From Rhizobium sp. Q54 (lineage in GTDB: Bacteria; Pseudomonadota; Alphaproteobacteria; Reyranellales; Reyranellaceae): DNA of 47,283 bases. The translations under genes and the position numbers were made by a program. The notes beneath the pieces were generated by a model, which did no database searches, had not been told where the DNA came from, and saw only the letters and a program-made list of their open reading frames with translations. The stretch spans positions 1 through 47,283 of the forward strand of contig CAMDOT010000017.1 in NCBI GenBank assembly GCA_945903635.1, read 5' to 3'. Within the stretch, counting starts at the first letter, position 1; the number at the start of each line of letters is the position of its first letter. Positions 16,450 to 25,435 of this stretch are shown here, piece after piece.

Positions 16450-16457
16450 GGTTTGGA

Positions 16458-18050
16458 ATGCAATACGATTACATCGTTGTGGGCGCCGGATCGGCCGGCG
16501 CCGTCGTCGCCAACCGGCTTTCGGCCAATCCGCGCAACAGCGTGCTGTTGCTGGAAGCAGGCCCCGCCGATTATCGCTGGACCCGCGTCCCGGTCGGCTC
16601 CGCCCGGATGATCATCAACCCTGCCGTCAACTGGCTCTACAGTTCGGAACCGGAGGCAAACACCAACGGCCGCCGGATTCCAGTGCCGCGCGGCCGGATG
16701 CTGGGCGGCTCCAGCGCGCTCAACGGCATGGCGTTCGTGCGCGGCCAAGCACAGGATTTCGACACCTGGGCGCAGATGGGCAACCAGGGCTGGGCCTATG
16801 AAGACGTGCTGCCGTTCTTCAAGCGTCTGGAAAGCTATGAAGGCGGCGGCGACGACCGCTTTCGCGGCCGTGACGGGCCGCTCCGCGTCACCAACCCCGA
16901 ACCGCGCGAGCCCTTCTTCGCCGCGGTGATCAAGGCGGCGGGCGAGGTCGGGATCGCGCACAATCCCGACTACAACGGTGCGGGGCAGGATGGCATCGCC
17001 ATGAGCCAGGCTACGATCGCCAGGGGCCGGCGGATGAGCACGGCGCGCTGCTACCTCGACCCGGTCCGAAAGCGCCCGAACCTCCGGATTGAAACGGGCG
17101 CGATCGCGGAGGCATTGCTGTTCGAGGGTAAGCGTTGCATCGGGGTCCGCTATTCCGTTGGCGCCGGGAAGAACGAAGCCCGGGCAGCACGCGAAGTCGT
17201 GGTGTGCGGCGGTACGGTCAACTCGCCACAACTGCTCGAGCTGTCGGGCATCGGCCAGCCTGAGCGTCTGAAGGAACTCGGCATCGACGTGCGCCAGGCC
17301 TTGCCAGGCGTCGGCGAGAACTTACGCGATCACTATGCACCGCGGACGCGATGGGCGATCGGTACCAAGGGCATCACCTATAACGACACGGCCCGCGGCT
17401 TCGGTCTCGTCGGCCAGGCGCTGCGCTACGCGCTCACCGGACGAGGATTGCTCGGCAGCGTGGGGGCGCCAATGCGTGCCTTCGTCCGTTCCCGCGACGG
17501 GCTCGCCGCGCCCGACCTGCTGCTGGGCTGGGTGCCGATGCTGATGGAGCCAGGTCCCAAGGGGCCAAAGATCGCCCGCCAGTCCGGCGTCACCTGTTAC
17601 GCCCATCCGATGCGGCCGGAGAGCAAGGGGCACATCCATGTGGTCTCCGCCGATCCGAGCAAGCCGCCCGCGATCAACTTCAACTTCCTGTCGTCACCGG
17701 TCGATTCGGAGCTCACCGTGCGCGCCGTCCGAATCGCCCGCGCCATCATGACTGCGCCCGCGATGGCGCCGCTGCAGGTGACGGAGATGGCACCCGGCGC
17801 GGACCGGAATACGGACGATGAAATACTGGACTGGGTCAAGGCCGTGGCCGAGACGACCTACCACCCGGTCGGCACCTGCAAGATGGGCCCCGATACGATG
17901 GCCGTCGTCGACGCCCAGCTCCGCGTCCATGGTATCGACGGACTGCGCGTTGCCGACGCCTCGATCATGCCGACGCTCACCTCGGGCAACACCAACGCAC
18001 CTTCGATCATGATCGGCGAAAAGGCGGCGGACATGATGTTGCGAGGATAG
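16458..18050 (+). CDS. GMC family FAD-dependent oxidoreductase (choline-dehydrogenase-like)
   Basis: 530-residue glucose-methanol-choline oxidoreductase that oxidises an alcohol to an aldehyde with FAD. The N-terminal dinucleotide-binding motif is [16 protein letters not shown] (residues 7-22). The GMC signature 1 region follows as [18 protein letters not shown], and signature 2 as [16 protein letters not shown]. The catalytic His is His469 in [10 protein letters not shown], with the second site in [18 protein letters not shown] at the end. ATG 16458 is taken as the start because the Rossmann motif begins at once; the frame open back to 16251 overlaps leuC out of frame. Closely follows leuC and ends 3 bases from the convergent HlyD gene. 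Substrate unknown. Confidence 0.92.
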   Translation: MQYDYIVVGAGSAGAVVANRLSANPRNSVLLLEAGPADYRWTRVPVGSARMIINPAVNWLYSSEPEANTNGRRIPVPRGRMLGGSSALNGMAFVRGQAQDFDTWAQMGNQGWAYEDVLPFFKRLESYEGGGDDRFRGRDGPLRVTNPEPREPFFAAVIKAAGEVGIAHNPDYNGAGQDGIAMSQATIARGRRMSTARCYLDPVRKRPNLRIETGAIAEALLFEGKRCIGVRYSVGAGKNEARAAREVVVCGGTVNSPQLLELSGIGQPERLKELGIDVRQALPGVGENLRDHYAPRTRWAIGTKGITYNDTARGFGLVGQALRYALTGRGLLGSVGAPMRAFVRSRDGLAAPDLLLGWVPMLMEPGPKGPKIARQSGVTCYAHPMRPESKGHIHVVSADPSKPPAINFNFLSSPVDSELTVRAVRIARAIMTAPAMAPLQVTEMAPGADRNTDDEILDWVKAVAETTYHPVGTCKMGPDTMAVVDAQLRVHGIDGLRVADASIMPTLTSGNTNAPSIMIGEKAADMMLRG

Positions 18051-18053
18051 GCC

Positions 18054-19358
18054 CTACCTGCCGCGGAAGGCCCGGGCGAGCTGGTCGGTCAGCGGCTTGA
18101 CGAGGAACGACGCAACCGTGCGCGGCGTCGTCTGGATGAAGGCCTCGACCGGCATGCCGGCGAGGAACTGCAGTCCCTCGAGGCGGGCGTATTCGCCGTC
18201 GAGGACGCGTATCCGCACCGAGTAGTAGGGTTCGCTCGCCCTGTCGTCCTGCGCGACATCTGCGCCGATATGGATGACTTCGCCGTCGACCTCCGGTGTC
18301 GTGCGCTGGTTGAAGGCGGCGAAGCGCAGGACCGCAAGCTGGCCGACATGGACTTGGTCGATGTCGTGCGGCGCTACCTTGGCCTCGACGATCAGAGAAT
18401 CCGATTCGGGCACGATCAGCATGACCTGCTCGCCGGCCTGGATGACGCCGCCGACCGTATGGACGCTGCGCTGGAAGACCCTTCCGTCCTGCGGCGAGAT
18501 GAGGTCGATGCGCTTGAGCTGGTCATCGGCCGCGATGCGCCGCTCGGTCATCTCGGACATCTTGGCGCGGTTCTCGGCCATCTCCTTGCCGACCTCGGTG
18601 CTGAGATCCTGGTCGATCTGGTGAATCTTGAGCTCGAGTTCGGCGATCCGGCCGCGGTTCTGGGCGACGTTGGCGGTCAGGGCGGCGCGCTCGCCCTCCA
18701 ACCGGGCGGAATCACGCTCGAGCGCCGTCACGCGGCTGATCGGGACCAGGTTCTGTTTCCACAGCACGCGCACGCCCTCCAGTTCCTGGGCGACCAGCTG
18801 GATTTCCTTGGCCTTGGCGGCTTCCTGCGCCTGATTGCCCTGGATCTGAAGCTGAAGCTGCTGGATCTGCTCGCGGAGCTGAGCCTTCTGACCGTCGCGC
18901 GCCGTCCGGCGCATCTCGAACAGTTTCTTCTCGCCCGACATCAGGCGAGCAACCTCGGGGTCATCGCCGCGGGAAGTGAGCACTGCCGGAAAGGTGACCG
19001 ATGCCGCGCCGTTGAGCTCCGTCTCGTTGCGCGCCTGCCGGGCACGAAGCTCATCGAGCGCCTTGTTCACGATGCCGAGGCTCGAGCGGGTCTGCGTGCC
19101 ATCGAGGCGGAGGACAACGTCGCCCTGTTTGACCTTATCGCCTTCCTTGACGAGCAGCTCACCGACGATGCCGCCAGTCGGGTGCTGAACCTTCTTGACG
19201 TTCGTATCCACGACCAGCTTGCCCGACGCTATGACCGCGCCGGAGAGCTGCGTTGTCGTCGCCCAGCCACCGATTCCGACAACGAGAAGCACGACGGCTA
19301 TGCCGCCCACCAGGAGGGGCTGCCGCGTCGAATGGTGCGTCGTTACCGGATCGCTCAT
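18054..19358 (-). CDS. Type I secretion membrane fusion protein (HlyD/PrtE family)
   Basis: 434-residue periplasmic adaptor of a type I secretion system, linking the inner-membrane ABC exporter to a TolC-like channel. A short cytoplasmic N-terminus leads into one membrane helix (about 14-34, [19 protein letters not shown]), then a lipoyl half-motif ([24 protein letters not shown]), a long coiled coil (about 130-270, Gln/Glu/Lys-rich), the second lipoyl half and a beta-barrel domain ([19 protein letters not shown]), ending with [15 protein letters not shown], typical of the family. ATG 19358 overlaps the TGA of the ABC gene (ATGA), so the two are translationally coupled. No outer-membrane channel or RTX-type cargo gene lies in the window. 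Confidence 0.92.
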   Translation of the reverse strand: MSDPVTTHHSTRQPLLVGGIAVVLLVVGIGGWATTTQLSGAVIASGKLVVDTNVKKVQHPTGGIVGELLVKEGDKVKQGDVVLRLDGTQTRSSLGIVNKALDELRARQARNETELNGAASVTFPAVLTSRGDDPEVARLMSGEKKLFEMRRTARDGQKAQLREQIQQLQLQIQGNQAQEAAKAKEIQLVAQELEGVRVLWKQNLVPISRVTALERDSARLEGERAALTANVAQNRGRIAELELKIHQIDQDLSTEVGKEMAENRAKMSEMTERRIAADDQLKRIDLISPQDGRVFQRSVHTVGGVIQAGEQVMLIVPESDSLIVEAKVAPHDIDQVHVGQLAVLRFAAFNQRTTPEVDGEVIHIGADVAQDDRASEPYYSVRIRVLDGEYARLEGLQFLAGMPVEAFIQTTPRTVASFLVKPLTDQLARAFRGR

Positions 19359-20587
19359 GACGGCACGTCCTGTCCGCGGGTGGGACCACGCAGCGCCGCC
19401 GCGACAGTGGCTGCAACCGGAGCCGCTGCGGCCGCCACAGCTGGCTTGGCGGTCTGCGCCGCCTTCATCATCTCTTTGAGGACGGCATCCTTTGGACCGA
19501 ACGCGTGCTGGCGGCCATTCCGCATCACCAGCAGATAGTCCACGCCCGCTATGGCACTCGGACGATGGGCAACCACGACAACGATGCCGCCACGCGCGCG
19601 AACGCCGAGGATGGCCCGCGTCAAGGCCTCGTCACCCTCCTGGTCGAGGCTGGAATTCGGTTCATCGAGCACGATGAGGAACGGATCGCCATAGAGCGCT
19701 CGCGCCAGCCCGACACGCTGTCGTTGCCCCGCCGACAGGGCCGTGCCGCCCTCACCCATCTGCGTCTCGTATCCGTTGGGCAGGCCCAGGACCAACTCAT
19801 GGACGCCGGCGGCCTTGGCCGCAGCAATCACTTTTTCCGATGCGGGCGATGGCTCCAGGCGGGCGATGTTCTGCGCGATGGTGCCGGCGAACAGCTCCAT
19901 GTCCTGCGGCAGATAACCGATGTGTTCACCCAGCATCTCCGACGACCACTGGTCCAGCGTCGCACCGTCGATACGAACCTTGCCGCGCACCGTGATCCAG
20001 ACGCCGACGATGGCCCGCACGAGCGACGACTTGCCGGACGCACTGGGGCCAACGATGCCGAGGCCCTGGCCCGCCTTCAGGTTGAACACCACATCCTGCA
20101 CGACGACGTTGTTCGACCCCGGTGGCGCCACGCTGATCTGCTCGACGGAAAGCGTACTCTTCGGCTTCGGCAGCTCCATGGGGTGCTCCTCGGCCGGAAG
20201 CCGGGCCAGGAGATTGTTGAGGCGGTGCCAGCTCTGGCGTGCCGCGACGAAGCTGCGCCACTGCGCAATGACCAGCTCGACCGGCGCCAGCGCCCGCGCC
20301 GACAGGATCGAACCCGCGATGATGATGCCGGCCGTGGCCTGCTGGTTGATGACGAGATAGGCGCCGACGGCGAGGACCGCCGACTGCAGCATCATGCGCA
20401 ACGCTCGCGACAGCCCGCCCAGTCCGCCGGTGATGTCGCCGGCGCGCTGGTGTGCGGCGAGGTAGTTTCGGCCATGCTCCGCCCACACGGCGGCAAACCG
20501 CCCGACCATGCCCATGGCATGGAGGACCTCCGAGTTGCGCCGGCTCATCTCAGCCAGGCTGTTGCGCCGGCTGCCCATTGCCGACAC
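19355..20587 (-). CDS. Type I secretion ABC exporter, C-terminal part after an in-frame stop
   Basis: Second part of a PrtD-like ABC exporter: the last membrane helices (about 65-105, including LQSAVLAVGAYLVINQQ and GIIIAGSILSARAL) and a complete nucleotide-binding domain. Walker A is GPSASGKS (residues 180-187), the signature is LSAGQRQRVGLARAL, Walker B is FLIVLDEPNSSLDQ and the switch His lies in VVVAHRPS. It is in the same frame as the upstream piece at 20600-21166, separated only by a TAA codon (20600-20602) and four sense codons. GTG 20587 is the best internal start, but a GTG or ATG reinitiation is speculative. If nothing reads through, the exporter is broken and this is a pseudogene half. 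Confidence 0.85.
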   Translation of the reverse strand: MSAMGSRRNSLAEMSRRNSEVLHAMGMVGRFAAVWAEHGRNYLAAHQRAGDITGGLGGLSRALRMMLQSAVLAVGAYLVINQQATAGIIIAGSILSARALAPVELVIAQWRSFVAARQSWHRLNNLLARLPAEEHPMELPKPKSTLSVEQISVAPPGSNNVVVQDVVFNLKAGQGLGIVGPSASGKSSLVRAIVGVWITVRGKVRIDGATLDQWSSEMLGEHIGYLPQDMELFAGTIAQNIARLEPSPASEKVIAAAKAAGVHELVLGLPNGYETQMGEGGTALSAGQRQRVGLARALYGDPFLIVLDEPNSSLDQEGDEALTRAILGVRARGGIVVVVAHRPSAIAGVDYLLVMRNGRQHAFGPKDAVLKEMMKAAQTAKPAVAAAAAPVAATVAAALRGPTRGQDVPS

Positions 20588-20599
20588 CTCGATCGACGG

Positions 20600-21166
20600 T
20601 TAGCGTATCTTGAATTCGGTGATGGTCGTGATGATCACAAGGATGATCGCGCCGATCGTCGCGGTGAGGCCGAGCATCGGATGGAAGATATAGCAGATGC
20701 CGAGGTAGAGCGGCATCCACGGCAGGTCGAACAGCGCCGCCGGGCCGCCGCCGGACATGAAGGATCGGATCTGGTCGAGGTCGCGCACCGGCTCGAAGCC
20801 GCCCATCGTCGGCGCCCGCAGCGGGAGCTTGACCACGAGTTCGTAGACGCGCCGGTCGAGCGTCTCGGCGAGCCCGCCGGCGATACGGATCAGCACGCGG
20901 TTGCGCACGATGTCGAGAACCGCCTGGAAACCGTAGAGGGTCACAGCAAGGACGCAGAGGGCGACCAGTGTCGGGATGCTGCGGCTCGGCAGCACACGGT
21001 CATAAACCTGCAACATGAAGAACGAGCCGGTGAGGTAAAGAATATTCAGGATGCCCGTGAAGACCGCCACCCCCAGATAGGAGCTGCGGCAGGCCGCCAG
21101 AGCCGCCGCCAGCTCCGTGCGCGGCGGCGCTCCGGGCATCGACTGGGTCCGCGCCTTCATCGCCAC
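20600..21166 (-). CDS. Type I secretion ABC exporter, N-terminal part ending at a premature stop
   Basis: 188-residue first part of the same PrtD-like exporter. It shows the family's opening ELAAALAACRSSYLGVAVFTGILNILYLTGSFFMLQVYDRVLPSRSIPTL in outline, then VRDLDQIRSFMSGGGPAALFDLPWMPLYLGICY, which is highly characteristic of PrtD/HlyB-type type I secretion ATPases. It ends at TEFKIR with TAA, directly before PSIEVSAMGSRRNSLAEMSRRN in the same frame, where intact homologues read straight on. The sequence is otherwise undamaged, so the lesion is recent, an assembly error or recoding. GTG 21166 is used as start with AGGGGAAAC before it; ATG 21160 is an alternative. Together the two parts would make about 600 residues, close to the usual size. 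Confidence 0.85.
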   Translation of the reverse strand: MAMKARTQSMPGAPPRTELAAALAACRSSYLGVAVFTGILNILYLTGSFFMLQVYDRVLPSRSIPTLVALCVLAVTLYGFQAVLDIVRNRVLIRIAGGLAETLDRRVYELVVKLPLRAPTMGGFEPVRDLDQIRSFMSGGGPAALFDLPWMPLYLGICYIFHPMLGLTATIGAIILVIITTITEFKIR

Positions 21167-21251
21167 GGCCTGTTTCCCCTCATCGGTCGGTTCCGGGGCA
21201 CCCCGAGCGGTGTTCCGGCGCGTCCAGCTACCATCTATCGCCAGCCGCAGT

Positions 21252-22454
21252 CTACGGCGCCCCCTTCAGGCCCAAAGACGCCAGGTAACTCCAGCGAACC
21301 ACGCCGTTCCGGAACAGGATACCGTCGAGATATTCGCCGATCGCCCGGTCGATCAGTTCGGCGGCCGGCCTGTCGGCGCGCGTACCGTCGGCATAGGCCA
21401 CGATCTGGTCCCAGCCCTGCGGTCGCGGGATCGAGACCACGGTCGAAGGCGTGTCGAGGTTCTTGAACGTCCAGAACGACCATCCGATACCATGGGTCTC
21501 GTGCAAACGGCGAAACCGCTCGTTCCATTCGTCGGTTAGTTCGCCTGTTTCGCCGAGGAACAGCGGCACGTCGTGCAGGTTGGCGAAGTTCAGGTGGCGC
21601 TGGATCGAGTCGCGCTTCGTCGAGGCCCAGAACGAGTGATAGGTGTAGGCGAGGTTCTTCGCGAAGGGCGGGCCGAACATGGCGAAGCTGGAACTCCACT
21701 GGCCGCCGGCCAGGAACACGATCCGGCCGGGATCGACGGCGCGGATCGCCGCTGTCGTCCGCTTGTAGAAAGGTTCCAGTCGCGCGTTCAGCGTCGCCAC
21801 CTCATGGTAGGGCGCGATCGGCTCGTTCAGGATGTCGTAGCCCAGGATCGTGGAGTTGCCGCTGTAGCGCTCGGCCACCGCCCGCCACAGCTTCACCGTG
21901 AGGTCGCGGTCGCGCGGCACGTAGAACATCAGCGGATAGCCCGGCCCGTCGTCGTGGTTGATGCCGGTCTGGCCGCCCGGAGCGGCGTGCAGGTCGGGAA
22001 TCACATAGAGCCCCGCCGCCGCGGCCCAGCCGACGACGCGGTCGAGCAGCGCCCAGCCTTCGCCCGACACAGCACCGTCCTCGGTCATGAACAGCCGCCA
22101 GTGCAGCGGCACGCGCACCATGTTGAAGCCGACCGACTTGATGAAGCGGATGTCGTCCTGGGTGACGTAGGTGTCGCGGTACTGTTTCCAGAAGGCGGCA
22201 GCGCGCTCCGATCCCAGCAAGCGCTCGAAGGCGGCAAAAATCAGGCGCGGCGATTTCGCCACCTCGAACTTGAACATATAGCCCTCGGGCATCAGCCAGT
22301 TGCCGAGGCTGATACCCTTGAGATGGATCGTGCTTCCGTCGGGGGCCACGAAGTTCCTGCCCTCGATGCGCACGAGCGTGTCCGCGCCCGCGGGCACGGC
22401 GAGACCCAGGACTAAAAGCAAGGGCATCAACAGCAGGGCGACCAGCAGACGCAT
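21252..22454 (-). CDS. Glycoside hydrolase family 5 (cellulase-like), secreted
   Basis: 400-residue secreted glycosidase of the GH5 TIM-barrel fold. ATG 22454 begins a Sec signal peptide (MRLLVALLLMPLLLVLGLAVPAGA). The fold landmarks are GISLGNWL, VGFNMVRVPLHW, GLYVIPDLHAAPGG, the acid/base Glu in YDILNEPIAP, YTYHSFW and the nucleophile Glu in PLFLGETGE, followed by GWSFWTFKN. The best match is the subgroup of exo- and endo-glucanases that begins with an N-terminal extension (VRIEGRNFVAPDGSTIHLKG). It could act on a beta-glucan of the cell envelope or the environment. It starts only 34 bases from the divergent permease gene and precedes the type I secretion genes, though its Sec signal means that it does not need that exporter. 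Confidence 0.9.
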   Translation of the reverse strand: MRLLVALLLMPLLLVLGLAVPAGADTLVRIEGRNFVAPDGSTIHLKGISLGNWLMPEGYMFKFEVAKSPRLIFAAFERLLGSERAAAFWKQYRDTYVTQDDIRFIKSVGFNMVRVPLHWRLFMTEDGAVSGEGWALLDRVVGWAAAAGLYVIPDLHAAPGGQTGINHDDGPGYPLMFYVPRDRDLTVKLWRAVAERYSGNSTILGYDILNEPIAPYHEVATLNARLEPFYKRTTAAIRAVDPGRIVFLAGGQWSSSFAMFGPPFAKNLAYTYHSFWASTKRDSIQRHLNFANLHDVPLFLGETGELTDEWNERFRRLHETHGIGWSFWTFKNLDTPSTVVSIPRPQGWDQIVAYADGTRADRPAAELIDRAIGEYLDGILFRNGVVRWSYLASLGLKGAP

Positions 22455-22488
22455 GACGCCACTGTAACAGCCGACTAAGCTCCGGCCC

Positions 22489-23679
22489 ATGCTTCTTGCC
22501 TCCCTTCTCGTGCCGATCGCCATCGCGATGATCGTGCTTCTGGTCCAGCGGATCCGCCTGCCCGCCTTCCTCGCGATCATGGCCACGGTGGTGGTCTATG
22601 GCATCGCGGCCGACATGACCTTCCAGTCGATCGGCAAGGCCTTTGGCCTGGGCTTCACGGCGGCGATCGAGCAGGTGGGCCTGCTGGTCATGGCCGGCGC
22701 GCTCGTAAGTTCGGTCCTGCTGCGGACGCCGCTCGGCACCGGCACCGCCGCCGCCGCCGGCGCGCTCGCGGGCCTCGGCGGCTCGGCGGCGGGCGGTCTC
22801 GCGCTGCTGCAACCGGCCGGCCAGGACGCGCCGCGCCGCGCGCTCGGCATGGCGCTCACGCTTCTGGCCGTGGCGGCCCTGGTGGCACCCTCGCCGCTCG
22901 CCGTCGCGGCAGCCTCGGTGCTCAAGGCCGACCTCCGCACCATGCTGATGATCGCGGGGCCGGTGGCCGCCGCCGCCGCCGCCCTCGGCTGGTGGCATGT
23001 GGCTCGACTGGAGCCCGCGACGCAGGCGCCGGGGCGGCTCGGGTGGGCGTGGCTCTGCATCGCCATTCCGATCGCGCTGCTGATCGTGCAATCGGTCGCC
23101 CAGATGCCGAGCGAGCCGCTGGGCAAAGGGGGCGCGCGCGAGTTCTACACCGGCGTCTCCAAGCCGCTGATCCTGACCGCGCTTGCGATCACGCTGGCGG
23201 TCGTGCTGGCCCGGCGCTGGGAGCCGTCGACGCTGGTCGGCCGCAGCTGGGCGCCGCTGCTGCTGGCGGTCGGCGCGTCGGGCGGCCTCGCCCGCGTATT
23301 CGACGAGACCGGCATGGCCGAGCTTTTGGCCGAGTACGTGCTGCACCCGCGCTACGGCGTGCTGACGCCGTTTCTGGCCGCCGCGGTCGTAAAGACCATG
23401 CAGGGCAATTCACTGACCGCCGTGCTCACCGCCTCGGGCATGGTCGAGCCGATGTTGCCGGCGCTCGGCCTCGACAGCGCGACAGGCCGCGCGCTTGCCG
23501 CCGCGGCCGTGGGCGCGGGTTCGATGGCAGTGTGCCATGTGAACGATCCGTTCTTCTGGATTGCGGCCTCGATGGCCAAACTCTCGCCCGGCCGCGCACT
23601 GCTGGTGATCTCGCTGGGCAGCGCGGTGATGGCGTTCGGCGCGTTGGTGGTGATCGCGGCGGTCCGGCAGTTCGTCTGA
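22489..23679 (+). CDS. GntP/CitMHS-type permease (gluconate permease-like)
   Basis: 396-residue hydrophobic protein with about 11-12 membrane helices, in the GntP family of H+-coupled carriers for gluconate and related hydroxy acids. The diagnostic segments are VVKTMQGNSLTAVLTASGMVEP, in the position of the GntP loop with conserved Gly and Ser, and MAVCHVNDPFFWIAASMAKLSPG, equivalent to the SHVND-FW motif in this family. It is shorter than the usual 440 residues. It is transcribed divergently from the GH5 gene with a 34-base gap, so the promoters must overlap. Substrate is unknown. Confidence 0.82.
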   Translation: MLLASLLVPIAIAMIVLLVQRIRLPAFLAIMATVVVYGIAADMTFQSIGKAFGLGFTAAIEQVGLLVMAGALVSSVLLRTPLGTGTAAAAGALAGLGGSAAGGLALLQPAGQDAPRRALGMALTLLAVAALVAPSPLAVAAASVLKADLRTMLMIAGPVAAAAAALGWWHVARLEPATQAPGRLGWAWLCIAIPIALLIVQSVAQMPSEPLGKGGAREFYTGVSKPLILTALAITLAVVLARRWEPSTLVGRSWAPLLLAVGASGGLARVFDETGMAELLAEYVLHPRYGVLTPFLAAAVVKTMQGNSLTAVLTASGMVEPMLPALGLDSATGRALAAAAVGAGSMAVCHVNDPFFWIAASMAKLSPGRALLVISLGSAVMAFGALVVIAAVRQFV

Positions 23680-23694
23680 GCCTGGCGCCTCAAC

Positions 23695-24324
23695 TCAACG
23701 AGACGCACCGCCGGTGCTGGCCAGGTGATCGCTGGCCGGCTCGGCGCAGCGCCGCACGGCGATGACCGCCTGGCTGCCGGCGCCGGCGCGAAGATCGACC
23801 GTGGCCTCGCCATCAAATGCTGTGGGGAAGGCGGCGGGCGCGCCGGGCTGTTCGCTCACGAGGTCGAAACGCAACGACATCGTCTGGCCCGCCTGCATCG
23901 CCTCGATGAGAGGCTTCGACAGGACCGGCGCCTGCTGGCGCTGCGAGTCGGCAAGCACCACGCGATCTCCGGCGAACAGGATGTCGGTGGGGAACGCCTG
24001 CCCGTCGATGGCGATCTCCGCGCGCGCCTTGTCCTTCAGGTGCTGCGGCGACGCGCCGTTGGGCAGCAGCGGCCCCGGCGTCGAGAGATAAAGCTGGAGC
24101 TGCAGGCCACGCTCGGTGCCGGCCTCCTCGCAGACCAGTGCCACGACGTCGATGTTGAGGTTGCTGGAAGCGGGTTCGGCGAAGGCATAGCTGGGCGCGC
24201 TCACGCCCTCCTCGAGGCGCCAGCCACCCGCCGTCGTCGCCAGGCTGGTGCCGGCAAGGACGGCCGACAGCGCCAGCGCCGCCAGGCCGGATCGTCCGAG
24301 AGTTGAGAGGGCGCGCGTTGCCAT
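23695..24324 (-). CDS. Secreted protein of unknown function
   Basis: 209-residue protein with an N-terminal signal peptide (about 1-32, ending TSLATTAGG). The mature part is rich in beta-type stretches (GLQLQLYLSTPG, AEIAIDGQAF, GDRVVLADSQ, TMSLRFDLV) and has two Cys (ALVCEEAG and AVRRCAEP) that may form a disulfide. It resembles the many small proteobacterial periplasmic proteins that lack a named domain; I do not recognise a family. It lies 59 bases after the Bug binding-protein gene on the same strand and converges with the permease gene. Confidence 0.7.
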   Translation of the reverse strand: MATRALSTLGRSGLAALALSAVLAGTSLATTAGGWRLEEGVSAPSYAFAEPASSNLNIDVVALVCEEAGTERGLQLQLYLSTPGPLLPNGASPQHLKDKARAEIAIDGQAFPTDILFAGDRVVLADSQRQQAPVLSKPLIEAMQAGQTMSLRFDLVSEQPGAPAAFPTAFDGEATVDLRAGAGSQAVIAVRRCAEPASDHLASTGGASR

Positions 24325-24383
24325 GCCTCACGACGTGGGAGGCAATTTAGACCGTTCCGTGGCAGTCCCCAGGAATTCCGGCG

Positions 24384-25373
24384 TCAGTCCAGTTTCACCC
24401 CGGAGGCTTTTAGCGCCGGGGCCCAGAGCTTGCGGTCCTCGGTCACGAACTGGCCAAAACCCTGGCGGCCGGGCGGTGGCATATCGAGACCGAGGTCGTC
24501 GGCCCAGCGCTTCTGGATTTCCGGCGCCTTCAGGGCCTCGGTGACGGCGGCTTCCAGCCGGGCCAGGATCGGCTCCGGCGTGCCGGCCGGCGCCCCCAGC
24601 CCATACCACGAGGTGGCGACATAGCCCGGCAGGGTCTCGGCGATGGCGGGAATTTCCGGCGCGCCCCGGAAGCGCTCGGTCGAGGTCACGCCCAGCCCCT
24701 TCAGCTTGCCGCTTTTCACCTGCGGCAGCATCGACGGCATGTTGGCGAACATCATGGTGACGGTGCCCGAGATCACGTCGTTGTAGGCCGGCCCCGCGCC
24801 CTTGTAGGGGATGTGCAGGATGTCGACGCCCGCCATCACCTTGAACAATTCGCCGCTGAGATGTAGCGACGAGCCCGGCCCGGACGAGGCGAAGGAATAC
24901 TTGCCCGGCGAGGCCTTGCAGAGCGCGATCAGCTCGGCCACCGAGTTGGCCGGCAGTGAAGCCGTGACGCCCAGCAGGTTGGCCAGCACCGCCAGCCGCG
25001 AAATGCCCACGATGTCCTTGTCCGGATCGTAGGGCAGCTTGGTGTAGAGCTGCGGATTGATGGTGTGGCTGGCCACCGAAATCAGCCCGATGGTGTAGCC
25101 GTCGGGCGTCGCGCGGGCGATTTCGACCGTGCCGATGTTGCCGCCCGCCCCGCCCTTGTTCTCGACCACGACGGTCTGGCCCAGGATCCGCGAGAGCTGG
25201 TCGCTGATCAGCCGGCTCACCGTGTCGGTCCCGCCGCCCGGCGCGAAGGGGCAGATGAACTTGATGGGCTTGGTCGGCCAGGCGGCCTGCGCCCTCACCA
25301 CCGAAGGTGCCAAGACCGCACCACTCGCGACAGCCAGAAGCGCGCGTCTCCTGATAATATGACGTCGCAGCAT
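24384..25373 (-). CDS. Bug/TctC family periplasmic substrate-binding protein
   Basis: 329-residue solute-binding protein of the Bordetella-uptake-gene family, the receptors of tripartite tricarboxylate transporters or orphan sensors. The signal peptide follows an Arg-rich n-region (HIIRRRALLAVASGAVLAPSVVRA). The mature start AAWPTKPIKFICPFAPGGGTDTVSRLI and the AVVENKGGAGGNIGTVEIARATPDGYT block are diagnostic; PTKP and FAPGG... form the ligand loops. C-terminal NR-WGLGAPAGTPEPI variant (YGLGAPAGTPEPILARL) is conserved. ATG 25373 was chosen from the signal peptide. No TctA or TctB membrane genes are near, as is usual for expanded Bug sets. Confidence 0.93.
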   Translation of the reverse strand: MLRRHIIRRRALLAVASGAVLAPSVVRAQAAWPTKPIKFICPFAPGGGTDTVSRLISDQLSRILGQTVVVENKGGAGGNIGTVEIARATPDGYTIGLISVASHTINPQLYTKLPYDPDKDIVGISRLAVLANLLGVTASLPANSVAELIALCKASPGKYSFASSGPGSSLHLSGELFKVMAGVDILHIPYKGAGPAYNDVISGTVTMMFANMPSMLPQVKSGKLKGLGVTSTERFRGAPEIPAIAETLPGYVATSWYGLGAPAGTPEPILARLEAAVTEALKAPEIQKRWADDLGLDMPPPGRQGFGQFVTEDRKLWAPALKASGVKLD

Positions 25374-25435
25374 AGCGTTTCCTCGATGTCTTTTGGCCTT
25401 TGCGACCGTTGGGCGCGACGTTAGCGTGCTGCACA

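Noticed and set aside
20585-20602. Frameshift in the ABC exporter gene
   Set aside because: Both parts are in the same frame, so it is a single stop codon and not a frameshift.
19505-21466. 653-codon plus-strand frame opposite the ABC exporter
   Set aside because: Arg/His-rich shadow of the minus-strand gene, whose Walker motifs are intact.
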